Positions 7,677-15,170 of a DNA stretch of 64,000 nucleotides are shown here, piece by piece. A program made the translations under genes and the position numbers. The stretch is from positions 186,001 to 250,000 of the forward strand of contig CASGBA010000001.1 in NCBI GenBank assembly GCA_949299755.1, in the 5' to 3' direction. Source of the DNA: an uncultured Treponema sp. Its GTDB lineage: Bacteria; Spirochaetota; Spirochaetia; Treponematales; Treponemataceae. Each line of letters starts with the position of its first letter. Within the stretch, counting starts at the first letter, position 1. Under the pieces are notes generated by a model. That model did no database searches. It saw nothing but the letters and a program-made list of their open reading frames with translations, and was not told the origin of the DNA.

Positions 7677-9353
7677 ATGGACACAATTTCAAATTCCTTA
7701 CCGGAATACGATCCGTATACCTGTTTTTTGACACCGGAAAACGAAAGCCCCCTTTTCCCCGACGAGGCCGATGCACCGGAAAACAACTGTTGCCGGGATC
7801 CTGTAGCTGATGTGGCGAAAAAGTTTTTTTCCCTTCCCTACCTGTATCCATGGCAACGGATTGTCATAGCAAATATCCTAGATGCCGCGTATTCTGCCAC
7901 CACTGAAGAATATGCGAAAAACCACTTTCCGGAATCCGGCGGTGAGCAAAAGGTTATTTTCCGGGACGAAGACGGATTTCTGCGGGGCAGGCAAATAGTC
8001 ATCCTGCCCACAGGAGCGGGAAAATCAATGTGCTTTCAGATTCCTGCAATGATGCTTCCCGGTCCCACACTGGTAATTTATCCTCTACTGGCACTGATGC
8101 ATGACCAGGTGGCTAAACTCAGGGCTGTTGGAATAGAGCCTGTGTTATTCAAAGGAGGACAAACAGATGAAGAAAGAAACAGTCAGTTTCAAAGGCTTGA
8201 AAACAAAGACGCATCCATAATCATTGCAAATCCGGAAATACTGGCTGACAAATATATATTGGGAAAAATCAAGGAAAGCGGTTTATCCCACATAGCCATA
8301 GACGAAGCTCACTGCGTATCGGAATGGGGTGACACATTCAGGCCGGCATATTTGAATCTGGGAAACATAATCGGAGAACTTTCCCCACAGGTTGTTACAG
8401 CTTTTACAGCCACAGCATCACCTGATGTGTTGGAACGTATCACAGAGGTTCTTTTTAACGGGAAGACACGCCTGATAAGAGGAAGCTCAGACAGAGAAAA
8501 TATTATTTACAGCGTAAAACGTTGTACTGCCAAAGATCCCGCCCTAATAAAGCTAATAGCGGAATCGGAACGACCTGCCGTAATATTCTGTGGAACCCGT
8601 GGAAGAACCCAAAGATTGGCAGCTCTTTTACAGGAATACTTTCAGGATGATAATATAAAATACTACCATGCGGGTTTATTACGGGAAGAAAAAATAAAAA
8701 CGGAAAACTGGTTCAGCCAAGCCGCCTCAGGAATCCTTTGCTCGACCTGTGCCTGGGGAATGGGGGTAGACATAAAAAATATAAGGACAGTTATACATTA
8801 TGACAGTCCACCGACAGTGGAGGCATATATACAAGAAGCAGGGCGCGGAGGAAGAGACGGTTTACAGTCAAAAGCCATATTACTTTGGAATGACGATGAC
8901 AGAAAAAAAATAGAAACCCTTCAGGAACCGGCAAAAAGCCGGGCATCGGTTTTAACAACTTATGCTGAAAGTGGCCGGTGCCGGCGGTCAGTACTTTTGG
9001 AAGCGCTGGGGGAATGTAAATCAGGAGAACCTTCCGCCTTGGAAGGCGAAAAGGAAAAAGCCTGCGCAGGATGTGATGTGTGCAATGGGAATGCTGTCTT
9101 TTTCCCCAAGGAAGAAGCCCTGGCTGAAATTTTTGTGAGGAGAAACAAAAGGCGGTATACTATCCTGGAATCCTCCCAAATCCTATGTGAAAAAGCCAAT
9201 TTGTATACCAGAAATCATTACGGGAAGAACATTTGGCAAACAAAAGATTTTATGGATATTTTAAAAAAACTGCAGAAAGAAAATAAAATCATATTCTCGT
9301 CTTTTGTTTGGAAAGGAAAACTGACAGTTCCCTCCATTAAGCGTCATAGCTGA
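7677..9353 (+). CDS. RecQ-family ATP-dependent DNA helicase
   Basis: A 558-residue superfamily 2 helicase. Motif I is LPTGAGKSMCFQ, motif II DEAH (AIDEAHCVSEWG), motif III TAFTATAS and motif VI EAGRGGRDG. The RecQ aromatic-rich loop is seen in HCVSEWGDTFRPAY. A C-terminal zinc site is suggested by GRCRRSVLLEALGEC ... CAGCDVCNG, followed by a short winged-helix-like tail. No HRDC domain. A long N-terminal extension (about 100 residues) precedes motif I. Not certain to be RecQ itself rather than a RecQ-like paralogue. It starts 44 bases after the mini-UmuC stop, with AGGAATT before the ATG, and may share that operon's damage-inducible promoter. Confidence 0.85.
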   Translation: MDTISNSLPEYDPYTCFLTPENESPLFPDEADAPENNCCRDPVADVAKKFFSLPYLYPWQRIVIANILDAAYSATTEEYAKNHFPESGGEQKVIFRDEDGFLRGRQIVILPTGAGKSMCFQIPAMMLPGPTLVIYPLLALMHDQVAKLRAVGIEPVLFKGGQTDEERNSQFQRLENKDASIIIANPEILADKYILGKIKESGLSHIAIDEAHCVSEWGDTFRPAYLNLGNIIGELSPQVVTAFTATASPDVLERITEVLFNGKTRLIRGSSDRENIIYSVKRCTAKDPALIKLIAESERPAVIFCGTRGRTQRLAALLQEYFQDDNIKYYHAGLLREEKIKTENWFSQAASGILCSTCAWGMGVDIKNIRTVIHYDSPPTVEAYIQEAGRGGRDGLQSKAILLWNDDDRKKIETLQEPAKSRASVLTTYAESGRCRRSVLLEALGECKSGEPSALEGEKEKACAGCDVCNGNAVFFPKEEALAEIFVRRNKRRYTILESSQILCEKANLYTRNHYGKNIWQTKDFMDILKKLQKENKIIFSSFVWKGKLTVPSIKRHS

Positions 9354-9660
9354 CATTCCCTCCACCGGTAGCATTCGCGGAATTATCCACGGAGGAAGAT
9401 GTTGTGGGCGTTGAAGATGTTTTAGGCAATGAAAAACTGCCGACAGGACGTTTTTTCCTTTTTTTCACGGGATGTTTTTTATAGGATACAATGTAGAATA
9501 CCATATTTAAAATAAGGATAATTATAATTGTGGTTCCCAGTACTTCCTTGGAAAGAATCACTGTTTTTATGAGGTTTAAAAGTTCATCAAGAGTCATGTC
9601 CATAATGAAAATATCGGACAAGGTTTTGTTAAAATTAAGTTTCCGCATAAATACTGTCAT
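9337..9660 (-). CDS. Small single-pass membrane protein, unknown
   Basis: About 107 residues, convergent with and overlapping the helicase gene by 17 bases. It has one clear hydrophobic segment (LGTTIIIILILNMVFYIVSY), then a basic stretch (KKHPVKKRKKRP) and a Ser/Thr/Asn-rich tail. The topology is probably N-out with a cytoplasmic basic patch. The start is uncertain: ATG at 9660 has GGAG-CAGG upstream, TTG at 9666 and ATG at 9603 are alternatives. I do not recognise the family. Confidence 0.5.
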   Translation of the reverse strand: MTVFMRKLNFNKTLSDIFIMDMTLDELLNLIKTVILSKEVLGTTIIIILILNMVFYIVSYKKHPVKKRKKRPVGSFSLPKTSSTPTTSSSVDNSANATGGGNVSYDA

Positions 9661-9686
9661 ATACAAACCTGCTCCAATTCACACTA

Positions 9687-9716
9687 TTGACTAGGGGTTA
9701 AATATGTCTGTACGAT
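9687..9716 (+). promoter_or_regulatory. hisH promoter
   Basis: -35 TTGACT (9687-9692), 18-base spacer and -10 TACGAT (9711-9716). The hisH ATG at 9726 lies only nine bases beyond the -10, so the leader would be nearly absent and no Shine-Dalgarno is seen. Confidence 0.5.
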
Positions 9717-9725
9717 GTTCATAAT

Positions 9726-10439
9726 ATGACAGGAATAATTGATTACAATGCAGGAAATATAAAAAGCGTGGAAAGAGCCTGCCGGGCAATAGGAGCGGAA
9801 TATGTTATATCAAGGAACCCCAAAGATTTAAGGAACGCCGACAGACTGATTTTTCCTGGAGTGGGAGAAGCCCGCTATGCGATGGGACAGTTAAAAAAAT
9901 CAGGCTTTGAGTCATTCATAAAAGACCAAGTGGCGGCAGGGATTCCCCTTTTGGGTATATGCCTTGGAGCCCAGATCGTCTTTGATTATTCCGAAGAGGG
10001 CGGTATACAATGTTTGGGGTTAATCCACGGCAGCATTAAACTTTTTTCCAGGGAAATGACTGTCCGTGGTTTTAAAACCCCACACATGGGTTGGAACAAT
10101 ATCATCTTTCCCCTGCAGGATTCCACTTCTCCGAACCGGAAACTGAAAGAAAAAGAAATGAATATTTTTGAGGGTATAAAGGAAGGCACGGATTTTTATT
10201 TTGTCCATTCATATTATATGGCACCGGAGGAGGAATCCTGCGTAACAGCCTTCGCAGATTACGGGGGGAAATTCGCAGCAGCCGTCAAAAAAGAAAGTGT
10301 TCAGGCTGTACAATTCCATCCTGAAAAGTCAGGACAACCCGGATTAAGAATGCTGGCCAATTTTACGCTGACAAAGGCCGGACTTAATTTATCCGGCGCA
10401 AAAGAGTCCGTAAGAGACAGGGGAACCCAAAATGCTTAA
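9726..10439 (+). CDS. hisH: Imidazole glycerol phosphate synthase, glutaminase subunit
   Basis: A 237-residue class I glutamine amidotransferase that supplies ammonia to HisF. The catalytic Cys is in GICLGAQ (about residue 81), and the His-Glu pair is in QFHPEKSG. It overlaps hisF by 8 bases. Together they convert PRFAR and glutamine into imidazole glycerol phosphate and AICAR for histidine. No other his gene is in the window, so the pair could instead serve another amidotransfer pathway, as HisH/HisF homologues do in some surface-sugar clusters. All catalytic residues look intact. Confidence 0.88.
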   Translation: MTGIIDYNAGNIKSVERACRAIGAEYVISRNPKDLRNADRLIFPGVGEARYAMGQLKKSGFESFIKDQVAAGIPLLGICLGAQIVFDYSEEGGIQCLGLIHGSIKLFSREMTVRGFKTPHMGWNNIIFPLQDSTSPNRKLKEKEMNIFEGIKEGTDFYFVHSYYMAPEEESCVTAFADYGGKFAAAVKKESVQAVQFHPEKSGQPGLRMLANFTLTKAGLNLSGAKESVRDRGTQNA

Positions 10440-11199
10440 AAAACGGATAGTCATCTGTCTTGACGTGAAAGACGGCAGAACAACAAAAGGGGTGAATTTC
10501 CTTAACAATATTGATATTGGTGATCCGGTGGAAATGGCGGAAAAATACTACCGGCAAGGTGTTGATGAACTTGTTTTTTACGACATAATGGCATCCCACC
10601 AGGGGAGGGGGCCAATTCTGGATTTAATATCAAAGGTGGCGGCAAAGGTTTTCATTCCATTTTGTGTCGGTGGGGGAATCGGTTCTGTGGAAGACATCCG
10701 CGCCACAATAGCCGCCGGGGCTGAAAAAGTCAGCTTGAATTCCCAGGCGGTGAAAAATCCGTCAATCATAACTGAAGGAGCCGCTATTTTCGGGAAACAA
10801 TGCATTGTTTTGGGAATGGATGCGGCAAGGGATTCATCATCTCCGTCCGGCTACAGGGTTTTTATAAACGGCGGACGTACAAAAACAGATTTGGACGCCC
10901 TGGAATGGGCAAAAAAAGCCGTCAGCCTTGGAGCCGGGGAGATCGTGCTTAATTCAATTGACGGGGACGGACGGAAAACCGGATATGAAATACCCCTCAC
11001 GAAAATGATAGCTGAAAACGTCAGTGTACCCGTGATAGCCTCCGGGGGCGGAGGCAAACCGGAACATCTGGCGGAAGTTTTAACCACCGGCAAGTCGGAT
11101 GCGGCTTTAATAGCGTCAATGGTTCATTCCGGCGAATACACGGTGGAGAAAATAAAAAAAAGCCTCGCCGCATCAGGTGTTCCCGTAAGGTTTTCCTGA
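10432..11199 (+). CDS. hisF: Imidazole glycerol phosphate synthase, cyclase subunit
   Basis: A 255-residue TIM barrel. The first catalytic Asp is in CLDVKDGR, the second in GMDAARD, and the phosphate-binding loops are GGGIGSVED and [11 protein letters not shown]. It looks like true HisF rather than the divergent HisF2/WbuZ type. Translationally coupled to hisH. After the stop, 250 bases without a gene contain a stem-loop (11317-11359) and the leader of the next operon. Confidence 0.88.
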   Translation: MLKKRIVICLDVKDGRTTKGVNFLNNIDIGDPVEMAEKYYRQGVDELVFYDIMASHQGRGPILDLISKVAAKVFIPFCVGGGIGSVEDIRATIAAGAEKVSLNSQAVKNPSIITEGAAIFGKQCIVLGMDAARDSSSPSGYRVFINGGRTKTDLDALEWAKKAVSLGAGEIVLNSIDGDGRKTGYEIPLTKMIAENVSVPVIASGGGGKPEHLAEVLTTGKSDAALIASMVHSGEYTVEKIKKSLAASGVPVRFS

Positions 11200-11316
11200 A
11201 ATTCGGTTCCCAAACATACCGCTTATCAGGGAGAAAGGTTCCATCAGCCGGAAAGGGAACGAAGCATAATACACGGAATAAAAGCCGCGGAAACCGGATT
11301 CCCCTCAAAAAACGAA

Positions 11317-11359
11317 AAAATGCCGAAAAAAACACAATATAAAACTTTTTCGGCATTTT
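11317..11359. terminator. Symmetric A/T-flanked stem-loop between hisF and dat
   Basis: AAAATGCCGAAAAA (11317-11330) pairs perfectly with TTTTTCGGCATTTT (11346-11359) around a 15-base loop. The A/T-rich flanks make it a possible terminator in either direction. It is the only structured element I see in 11200-11450. Confidence 0.55.
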
Positions 11360-11450
11360 AGGCTCTTTTGAGCTTGTGCATAACGGAAATATGGTATATC
11401 CTTTGCCCACATTTAAACCGATAAGGTTATCCCAGTAATGGAGAACGTAG

Positions 11451-12815
11451 ATGATTCAGAAAACAGCTTCTGAAAGCACCAATCAGTATTACATTACAAG
11501 GCAGGATTCAACCGAATCAAATGCTCGCTCATACCCCAGAAAGTTTCCCTTTGCGTTGGCAAAGGCGCAGGGTTCTTGGGTTGAAGATGTTGAGGGCAAT
11601 AAATACCTTGATTTTTTGTGCGGTGCCGGTACCTTGGCGCTAGGCCACAATGATCCGGAAATCAACAATGCAATGATTGAAATGTTGTCGCAGAATTACC
11701 CTCTGCACACATTGGATATAATGACACCTGTGAAAGAAGCTTTTATGGAAAAAGTTTTTTCACTTCTTCCTCAGGAGATGCAGGACAATACGAAAATACA
11801 GTTTTGCAGCCCTGCAGGTTCGGATGCCTTTGATGCGGCACTGAAATTATGTAAAACAGCTACAGGTCGTTCTTCCGTCATCGCCTTCCAAGGCGGATAC
11901 CATGGTATGGGACATGGCGCCTTGTCCTGCACTGGGAACCTGACAGCCAAAGAAAAAATTAACGGCCTTATGCCGGGAGTCCAGTTTTTCCCCTTTCCGT
12001 ACACATACAGATGTCCTTTCGGTTTGGGGGGTGAAGCCGGAGTGGACGCCGCCTGCTCGTTTTTTGAACGCTCCCTCAAAGACCCGGAGTCGGGGATAAC
12101 AAAACCCGCCGCCGTTATAATTGAGCCCATACAGGGTGAAGGAGGAGTTATTCCGGCTCCTCCTAAATTCCTTCAAACAATCCGGCGGGTAACAAAGGAA
12201 ATGGGGATTCCCCTTATCGTGGATGAAATACAATGCGGGATAGGACGTTCAGGAAAATTCTTTGCCTTCGAATATTCCGGCATTATACCTGATGTGATTT
12301 TAGCGTCAAAAGCTGTCGGAGGAAGCCAACCTTTGGCAATCGTAATTTACAACAAGGAACTGGATAAATGGACTCAAGGAGCCCATGCGGGAACCTTCCG
12401 GGGAAACCAGCTGGCAATGAAAGCAGGTACTGTTTTAATGTCCAGGGTATCCCAGCCGGAGTTTCTGGCGGAAGTAACCGAAAAAGGGAACTACCTGAAA
12501 GAGCGGGTTCTTGCCATAAAAGCGAAAACATCCATCATCGGGGATGTTAGGGGCAAAGGCTTGATGCTGGGAACGGAATTCATCAATCCAAAGGAAAAGC
12601 CCGATACCTTGGGAACATATCCCGCTTCCGGGGAAATAGCCACAGCTGTACAGCGGAAATGTTTTGAAAAACGCCTAATAGTGGAAAAGGGGGGAAGATG
12701 CGGTGCAGTCATGCGCTGCCTGTGCGCCCTGAACATAACAAGGGAAGACCTGAAAACCGCGGCGGATATTTTTGAACAGGCAGTCGTTGAAGTTGACAAC
12801 GATGTATCAAAATAA
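11451..12815 (+). CDS. dat: Diaminobutyrate-2-oxoglutarate aminotransferase (class III)
   Basis: A 454-residue PLP-dependent class III aminotransferase that makes L-2,4-diaminobutyrate from aspartate semialdehyde and glutamate. It resembles the Haemophilus/Acinetobacter Dat enzymes closely: ESNARSYPRKFP near the N-terminus, GAGTLALGHN, FQGGYHGMGHGAL, FPYTYRCPFGLGGEAG and IVDEIQCGIGRSGK. The PLP lysine is in ILASKAVGG. EctB of ectoine synthesis is a relative, but the decarboxylase gene that follows points to 1,3-diaminopropane rather than ectoine. GGAG precedes the ATG by ten bases. Twenty bases separate it from ddc. Confidence 0.85.
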   Translation: MIQKTASESTNQYYITRQDSTESNARSYPRKFPFALAKAQGSWVEDVEGNKYLDFLCGAGTLALGHNDPEINNAMIEMLSQNYPLHTLDIMTPVKEAFMEKVFSLLPQEMQDNTKIQFCSPAGSDAFDAALKLCKTATGRSSVIAFQGGYHGMGHGALSCTGNLTAKEKINGLMPGVQFFPFPYTYRCPFGLGGEAGVDAACSFFERSLKDPESGITKPAAVIIEPIQGEGGVIPAPPKFLQTIRRVTKEMGIPLIVDEIQCGIGRSGKFFAFEYSGIIPDVILASKAVGGSQPLAIVIYNKELDKWTQGAHAGTFRGNQLAMKAGTVLMSRVSQPEFLAEVTEKGNYLKERVLAIKAKTSIIGDVRGKGLMLGTEFINPKEKPDTLGTYPASGEIATAVQRKCFEKRLIVEKGGRCGAVMRCLCALNITREDLKTAADIFEQAVVEVDNDVSK

Positions 12816-12835
12816 AAGGCGATAGCCGGCCACCT

Positions 12836-14350
12836 ATGACGGAAAAATTTTTTCTTACAAACCAAAAGGATTCCAGGGAAGCATTTTTCCATGTGATTGA
12901 ATCTGTATGCAAAGCGGCGGCAGATACAATTTCAGACGCAGCCGGGGAAAATAAAACCGATTCAAACGTAAATTCCGTTTCAGCCTATTCAGGACTTCCG
13001 CCACTGGATTTAAGGCGTTTATTGAATTCACAGACAATACTTCCGGAAGAAGGCAAAGGCTTCGATGTCATAATAAGCAAAATGACAACGGACATACTGC
13101 CCAATCTGGTGAGAACAGTATCTCCAGGCTATATGGCGCATCTTCACAGTCCCGTTTTACTGGAAAGTCTGGCGGCAGAATTGATTATCTCTATTTTCAA
13201 TCAATCGATGGATTCCTGGGATCAATCTCCGGCGGCTACGGAAATAGAAGTTCTTGTTATTAAAGAACTGTGCAGGCTTTTCGGTTACGGCGAAAAATCA
13301 GACGGCGTGTTTACTTCCGGAGGTTCCCAATCAAATACAACTGCCATTCTGTTGGCAAGGGACTACCTTTGTAAAACAAAATTGAAACATGATGTCAAAA
13401 AACTGGGGTTACCTTCTGAATACAGGAAATTTAAAATGTACGCTTCGGAAGTTTCCCATTTCTCAATGGAAAAAAGCGCCCACCTTTTGGGCTTGGGTTA
13501 CACTGCAGTGGAAAAAGTTCCTGTAGATAAACAAAGAAAAATGGATGCGGAAAAACTGGAAGAGCTCATTAAAAAGGATATTTCCGCCGGCTTCATTCCT
13601 TTTTGTACTGCAGTTACAATAGGAACCACCGATTACGGAAGCATAGACCCGGTAAAGGAAGCGGCTGCTCTTTGTAAAAAATACGGAATGTGGCTCCATG
13701 CTGATGCGGCTTACGGTTCCGGACTGATCATGTCGCAAAACTATAAATCCAGAATTGACGGAATAAATTTGTGTGATTCCATTACAGTTGACTTTCACAA
13801 AATGTTCCTTCAACCTATAAGCTGCGGTGCCCTTCTCATAAAAAACGCGGAAAATTTTTCTCCCCTTGAACTCCATGCGGATTACTTGAACCGGGAAGAA
13901 GATGAAGAGGACGGGTACATCAATCTCGTGGGAAAATCATTGCAAACAACCCGCCGTTTCGACGCACTGAAAATCTGGACATCGTTCCAGGTCAGGGGTC
14001 AAAAAGGTTGGGACAATATTATAAACACCTGTGTTGAAAATGCAGCCTATGTTTATGAAAAACTTTCCTGCAGTACGGACTTTGAAACAATTTCTAAACC
14101 GGAAATCAGTTCTGTTGTATTCAGGATTCTCCCGTCCGAAAAGAAAAGCGAAGCCTTTACCGATGGAATGAATAAATCCATCCGACGGACCCTTCTCCAT
14201 AAAAAAGGAGTTGTTATAGGGCAGACAGTAGACTGCGGTCGGGTTTTCCTGAAATTTACATTGCTCAATCCGTCTGTAACAAAAGAGTATTTGGATCAAT
14301 TGCTTACACTCATCCTATCCCTTAGGGATGAATATCAGGCTCAATCATAA
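12836..14350 (+). CDS. ddc: L-2,4-diaminobutyrate decarboxylase (PLP group II)
   Basis: A 504-residue PLP-dependent group II decarboxylase. It has the substrate/PLP motifs SPGYMAHLHSP, FTSGGSQSNTTA and HADAAYGSG, and the PLP lysine in SITVDFHKMFLQP. Next to dat it most likely converts diaminobutyrate to 1,3-diaminopropane, a polyamine or norspermidine precursor. Other group II substrates (aspartate, tyrosine, glutamate) are possible from sequence alone. Its stop overlaps that of the convergent comF-like gene by ten bases. Confidence 0.8.
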   Translation: MTEKFFLTNQKDSREAFFHVIESVCKAAADTISDAAGENKTDSNVNSVSAYSGLPPLDLRRLLNSQTILPEEGKGFDVIISKMTTDILPNLVRTVSPGYMAHLHSPVLLESLAAELIISIFNQSMDSWDQSPAATEIEVLVIKELCRLFGYGEKSDGVFTSGGSQSNTTAILLARDYLCKTKLKHDVKKLGLPSEYRKFKMYASEVSHFSMEKSAHLLGLGYTAVEKVPVDKQRKMDAEKLEELIKKDISAGFIPFCTAVTIGTTDYGSIDPVKEAAALCKKYGMWLHADAAYGSGLIMSQNYKSRIDGINLCDSITVDFHKMFLQPISCGALLIKNAENFSPLELHADYLNREEDEEDGYINLVGKSLQTTRRFDALKIWTSFQVRGQKGWDNIINTCVENAAYVYEKLSCSTDFETISKPEISSVVFRILPSEKKSEAFTDGMNKSIRRTLLHKKGVVIGQTVDCGRVFLKFTLLNPSVTKEYLDQLLTLILSLRDEYQAQS

Positions 14351-15114
14351 AACAGAGTTAAACCCACGGCACGGGTGCATCCCCCGGCTTTTAAAACTTC
14401 AGCACAATTCTCCAAAGTGGATCCCGTCGTAATAATATCATCAAGTATAATTGATACATCCGGTGGAGCATATCCTTTTTTTATGAGAATATGACCTTTA
14501 AGATTCATTTTTCTGGCGGCTTTTCCCAACTGCTTTTGCTGGATTTTTGTTGTCCTAACGAGACAATTTGACACAGGAATATGCCAATACCGCTTCAGCA
14601 AGCGGCAAACCTCTTCTATTTGATCCCATCCCTTTTTCCGTATTTTTCCCGGTCTGGGCGGAACCGGAACCACCGCGGTTTTAAGTTGCGGGATGGTATC
14701 CGGTTTCCCGGCCCTGGCGCCGACTGAATTTGCATTAAGAACCGTTGCGAAAATTTCAGCGAAAGCCCGGGAAAAAAGCCTTTCCCCGTTTATTTTCCAA
14801 CCTGTCAGCAATCCCTTGTTTTCCGGAGAGTAAGGGAAAAGGGCACAAACCTTATCCAAAAAAACAAAATCAACGGACTCCCTGCATTCAGGGCAGTATT
14901 TATCTGCGGAAACGAGACGGTGACCGCATTTACTGCACCAGTCTTTCTCATCAGTAAAAAGCATTCTACTTTCCGCCCGATGCAATAAATTTTTCATGCA
15001 ATCAGTGCAAAACATATTTCCGTCAAAAATCTGCTTCCCGCACAGGGAACAAAAAAGGGGGAAGGCGACAGCGGAAAAAAAACGCACCACCGGTTTGCAA
15101 AAGTCGATTTTCAT
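14341..15114 (-). CDS. ComF-family phosphoribosyltransferase-like protein
   Basis: A 257-residue protein. The N-terminal half has zinc-finger cysteines (CSLCGKQI ... CTDCMKN, then CSKCGHRL ... CPECRE). The C-terminal half is a type I phosphoribosyltransferase fold with the PRPP loop VSIILDDIITTGST. This is the ComF/GntX architecture. ComF works in DNA uptake in competent bacteria; in others the role is unknown. It is the last gene of the tamB-bamA-skp-mutS group, 56 bases after mutS. Confidence 0.85.
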   Translation of the reverse strand: MKIDFCKPVVRFFSAVAFPLFCSLCGKQIFDGNMFCTDCMKNLLHRAESRMLFTDEKDWCSKCGHRLVSADKYCPECRESVDFVFLDKVCALFPYSPENKGLLTGWKINGERLFSRAFAEIFATVLNANSVGARAGKPDTIPQLKTAVVPVPPRPGKIRKKGWDQIEEVCRLLKRYWHIPVSNCLVRTTKIQQKQLGKAARKMNLKGHILIKKGYAPPDVSIILDDIITTGSTLENCAEVLKAGGCTRAVGLTLFYD

Positions 15115-15170
15115 ATAATTTTCTATACTGGAAAAAATAAAAAACGGCCGGAATTAAATTAAAAATCCTG

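Noticed and set aside
11021-11410. Minus-strand 129-codon ORF over the end of hisF and the gap before dat
   Set aside because: Mostly antisense to hisF; the rest is low-quality sequence over a stem-loop, with no ribosome site.
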